Positions 62,735 through 64,000 of a stretch of DNA of 64,000 bases are shown here, one piece after another. The stretch comes from an uncultured Anaerotignum sp. (GTDB lineage: Bacteria; Bacillota; Clostridia; Lachnospirales; Anaerotignaceae): NCBI GenBank assembly GCA_910578425.1, contig CAJTQX010000001.1:34048-98047 (forward strand). Direction: 5' to 3'. The translations under genes and the position numbers were made by a program. Numbering within the stretch: the stretch's first letter is position 1; each line of letters starts with the position of its first letter. Below the pieces are notes generated by a model that did no database searches, was not told the DNA's origin, and saw only the letters and a program-made list of their open reading frames with translations.

Positions 62735-63783
62735 GAAGTTCATACAAAAAAGAGGATGTCACACTGTTGCTAAAGGATATTACCGGACTTCTGCAGCCCG
62801 AAGCTACGGAAGAACGGGAACGCCAGATACAGGCGGGACGGCATTATTCGGAAATGCTCCCGCTGGAATATGTCCCCTCAAAGGAATATATGCGGGCGTA
62901 TTATGCCGCGCTGGAAAGCTGTGCGGGCGCAACCGCCGCTGCGGTGGGCGTGCTGGCGGACCGTATCATAAAAGAAAAAGGCAGGACAGTTGTGCTTGTT
63001 TCGCTTGCGCGGGCAGGAATTCCTATCGGGATACTGCTGAAACGCTATCTGAAAAGGAAATATGATATAGAAGTACCGCACTACGCAATTTCCATTATAC
63101 GGGGCAGGGGCATTGACAAAAACGCAATAATATATCTGCTGGAACGCTATGCGGCGGAACGCCTTCTATTCGTGGATGGCTGGATTGGAAAGGGAGCGAT
63201 TGGGAAGGAACTGCTGGAGGCGGTAAAAGATTTCCCGGGGCTTTCGGGGGAGCTTGCCGTTCTGGCAGATCCGGCAAATATCACGCGGCTCTGCGGTACG
63301 CATGAGGATATTCTGATTCCGAGTTCCTGTTTAAATTGTACGGTTTCCGGGCTGATCAGCCGGACGGTGCTGCGGGACGACATTATTGGACCAAAAGATT
63401 TTCATGGGGCTGTTTATTATGGGGAGATGGAGGACAGAGACGTATCCTATGCATTTATTCAGGAGATTGAAAATCGTTTTCAGATGGAAAACCAACTGGA
63501 AATGGAAACGCCTGCGACAGGGACCGGCAGAGAGGAAACAGAGGAGATTGCAGCGCATTTTGGAATTTCAGACGTCAATATGGTAAAACCTGGCATTGGG
63601 GAAACAACAAGGGTACTCCTGCGGCGCGTGCCGTGGCGTGTATTGGTTGCCGAGGGCTGCCGAGGGGAGCCATCGCTGCATCACCTGCTGACATTGGCGG
63701 AGGAGAAAAATGTACCAGTGGAGCATTTTCCTTTGCGGCACTATAAAGCCTGTGGTATCATCCGAAAATTGGCAGATACCTGA
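62731..63783 (+). CDS. StiP-type protein: PRTase-like domain with C-terminal PELOTA-like RNA-binding domain
   Basis: The 350-residue protein belongs to the family named cysteine protease StiP. The PRTase-like core has LFVDGWIGKGAIGKELLEA (about 147-165). The conserved cysteine region is C188, C200 and C203 in LCGTHEDI...SSCLNC. The C-terminal 75 residues (VLLRRVPWRVLV to HYKACGIIRKL) resemble PELOTA RNA-binding domains. The start at GTG 62731 is chosen because AGGTGG lies eight bases upstream and it forms a GTGA overlap with the preceding stop. Protease activity is only a name inherited from early work; a role in nucleotide-type metabolite synthesis is an alternative. Confidence 0.85.
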   Translation: MRSSYKKEDVTLLLKDITGLLQPEATEERERQIQAGRHYSEMLPLEYVPSKEYMRAYYAALESCAGATAAAVGVLADRIIKEKGRTVVLVSLARAGIPIGILLKRYLKRKYDIEVPHYAISIIRGRGIDKNAIIYLLERYAAERLLFVDGWIGKGAIGKELLEAVKDFPGLSGELAVLADPANITRLCGTHEDILIPSSCLNCTVSGLISRTVLRDDIIGPKDFHGAVYYGEMEDRDVSYAFIQEIENRFQMENQLEMETPATGTGREETEEIAAHFGISDVNMVKPGIGETTRVLLRRVPWRVLVAEGCRGEPSLHHLLTLAEEKNVPVEHFPLRHYKACGIIRKLADT

Positions 63784-63792
63784 GGAAACTGT

Positions 63793-63827
63793 AAAAACCG
63801 TCTGAAAATGTATTCCAGACGGTTTTT
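63793..63827. terminator. bidirectional terminator
   Basis: AAAAACCGTCTG pairs perfectly with CAGACGGTTTTT across an 11-base loop. It works on both strands, between StiP and the convergent Cys/His-rich gene. Confidence 0.93.
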
Positions 63828-63864
63828 GCTCATTTGTAATACACTGCAATTGTGATAGATGATT

Positions 63865-63999
63865 TCAGCAGTGTCCGTGATGTCCATGATGACCGCCGCT
63901 CCTGACAACGGTATAAACCTGCTGGCAGGTTCCGTCACAGAAGCCGCATCCGTGATTTGCGCCGCAGTAAATTGTTCCATCATGGCTGTGACGCCCGGA
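63865..63999 (-). CDS. Cys/His-rich small protein, cut by the window edge
   Basis: Only the C-terminal 44 residues are visible. They include YCGANHGCGFCDGTC and end GGHHGHHGHC, giving five cysteines and eight histidines in 44 residues, which suggests metal binding. The frame is open to the right edge, so start and length are unknown. A different minus-strand frame over the same bases gives a longer ORF but has no such pattern. It is convergent with StiP. Confidence 0.65.
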   Translation of the reverse strand, partial: SGRHSHDGTIYCGANHGCGFCDGTCQQVYTVVRSGGHHGHHGHC

Positions 64000-64000
64000 A

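Noticed and set aside
63741..63983. 80-residue minus-strand frame at the right edge
   Set aside because: It runs across the bidirectional terminator and into StiP; the other frame with the Cys/His pattern is far more protein-like.

Overview
The window reads as chromosomal DNA of an anaerobic, endospore-forming member of the Clostridia. The evidence is sporulation genes (spoIVA, spoIIM, a dacF-type carboxypeptidase), Gram-positive cell-division genes (sepF, divIVA and the ylm cluster), strong AGGAGG ribosome-binding sites, and a leftward operon for Re-citrate synthase, aconitase and isocitrate dehydrogenase, which is typical of strict anaerobes. Gene content and style suggest Lachnospirales, perhaps near Anaerotignum; that placement is a guess. 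I see no prophage, CRISPR array or intact insertion sequence.

Layout. 1-1.7 kb: the end of an MFS exporter and a lipoprotein. 1.8-6.25 kb (minus): the oxidative half of a partial TCA cycle, making 2-oxoglutarate, from a strong promoter carrying a spaced repeat. 6.6-11.5 kb: one 1615-residue protein combining HD hydrolase, HEAT-like, nucleotidyltransferase, acetyltransferase-like and phosphoribosyltransferase-like regions. 11.6-16.3 kb: an RpiR regulator, 5-formyl-THF cyclo-ligase, a DJ-1 protein, two unknowns and a MATE exporter behind an attenuator. 16.5-20.2 kb: a BlaI/BlaR1-type pair with two clear operator boxes. 20.2-21.8 kb (minus): spoIVA behind a sigma-E-like promoter.

22.1-38.4 kb (plus) is a long co-directional block: an HlyD-like protein, yggS, sepF, yggT, ylmH, divIVA, lspA, rluD, a pyrB-like and a pyrC-like gene, smc, ftsY, a SUFU-domain protein, threonine aldolase and a split lysO. 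It resembles the Bacillus subtilis ylm-lspA-rluD-pyr order, but both pyr proteins have lost key catalytic residues. Next come tRNA-Leu(CAG), an orphan histidine kinase, a MITE-like element and a MalY/PatB lyase. 41.9-45.9 kb (minus): spoIIM, a nudix hydrolase, an aminotransferase, a small membrane protein and a dipeptidase. 46-58 kb: glycerate kinase, xerD, a HAD phosphatase, a string of short hairpins, a PfpI protein, an XRE regulator with a desulfoferrodoxin-like domain, a GNAT enzyme, dacF, mutS2, a secreted stalk-domain protein whose signal peptide is out of frame, and a two-gene chromate transporter. 59-63.8 kb: glycogen phosphorylase, then a PRTase-TRSP/StiP pair known from tellurite-type stress clusters. 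The right edge cuts a Cys/His-rich protein.

The strongest leads are the apparently inactive PyrB-PyrC pair, the 1615-residue fusion protein, the hairpin string at 49.3-49.6 kb, the StiP/TRSP pair without visible ter genes, and the attenuated MATE gene.
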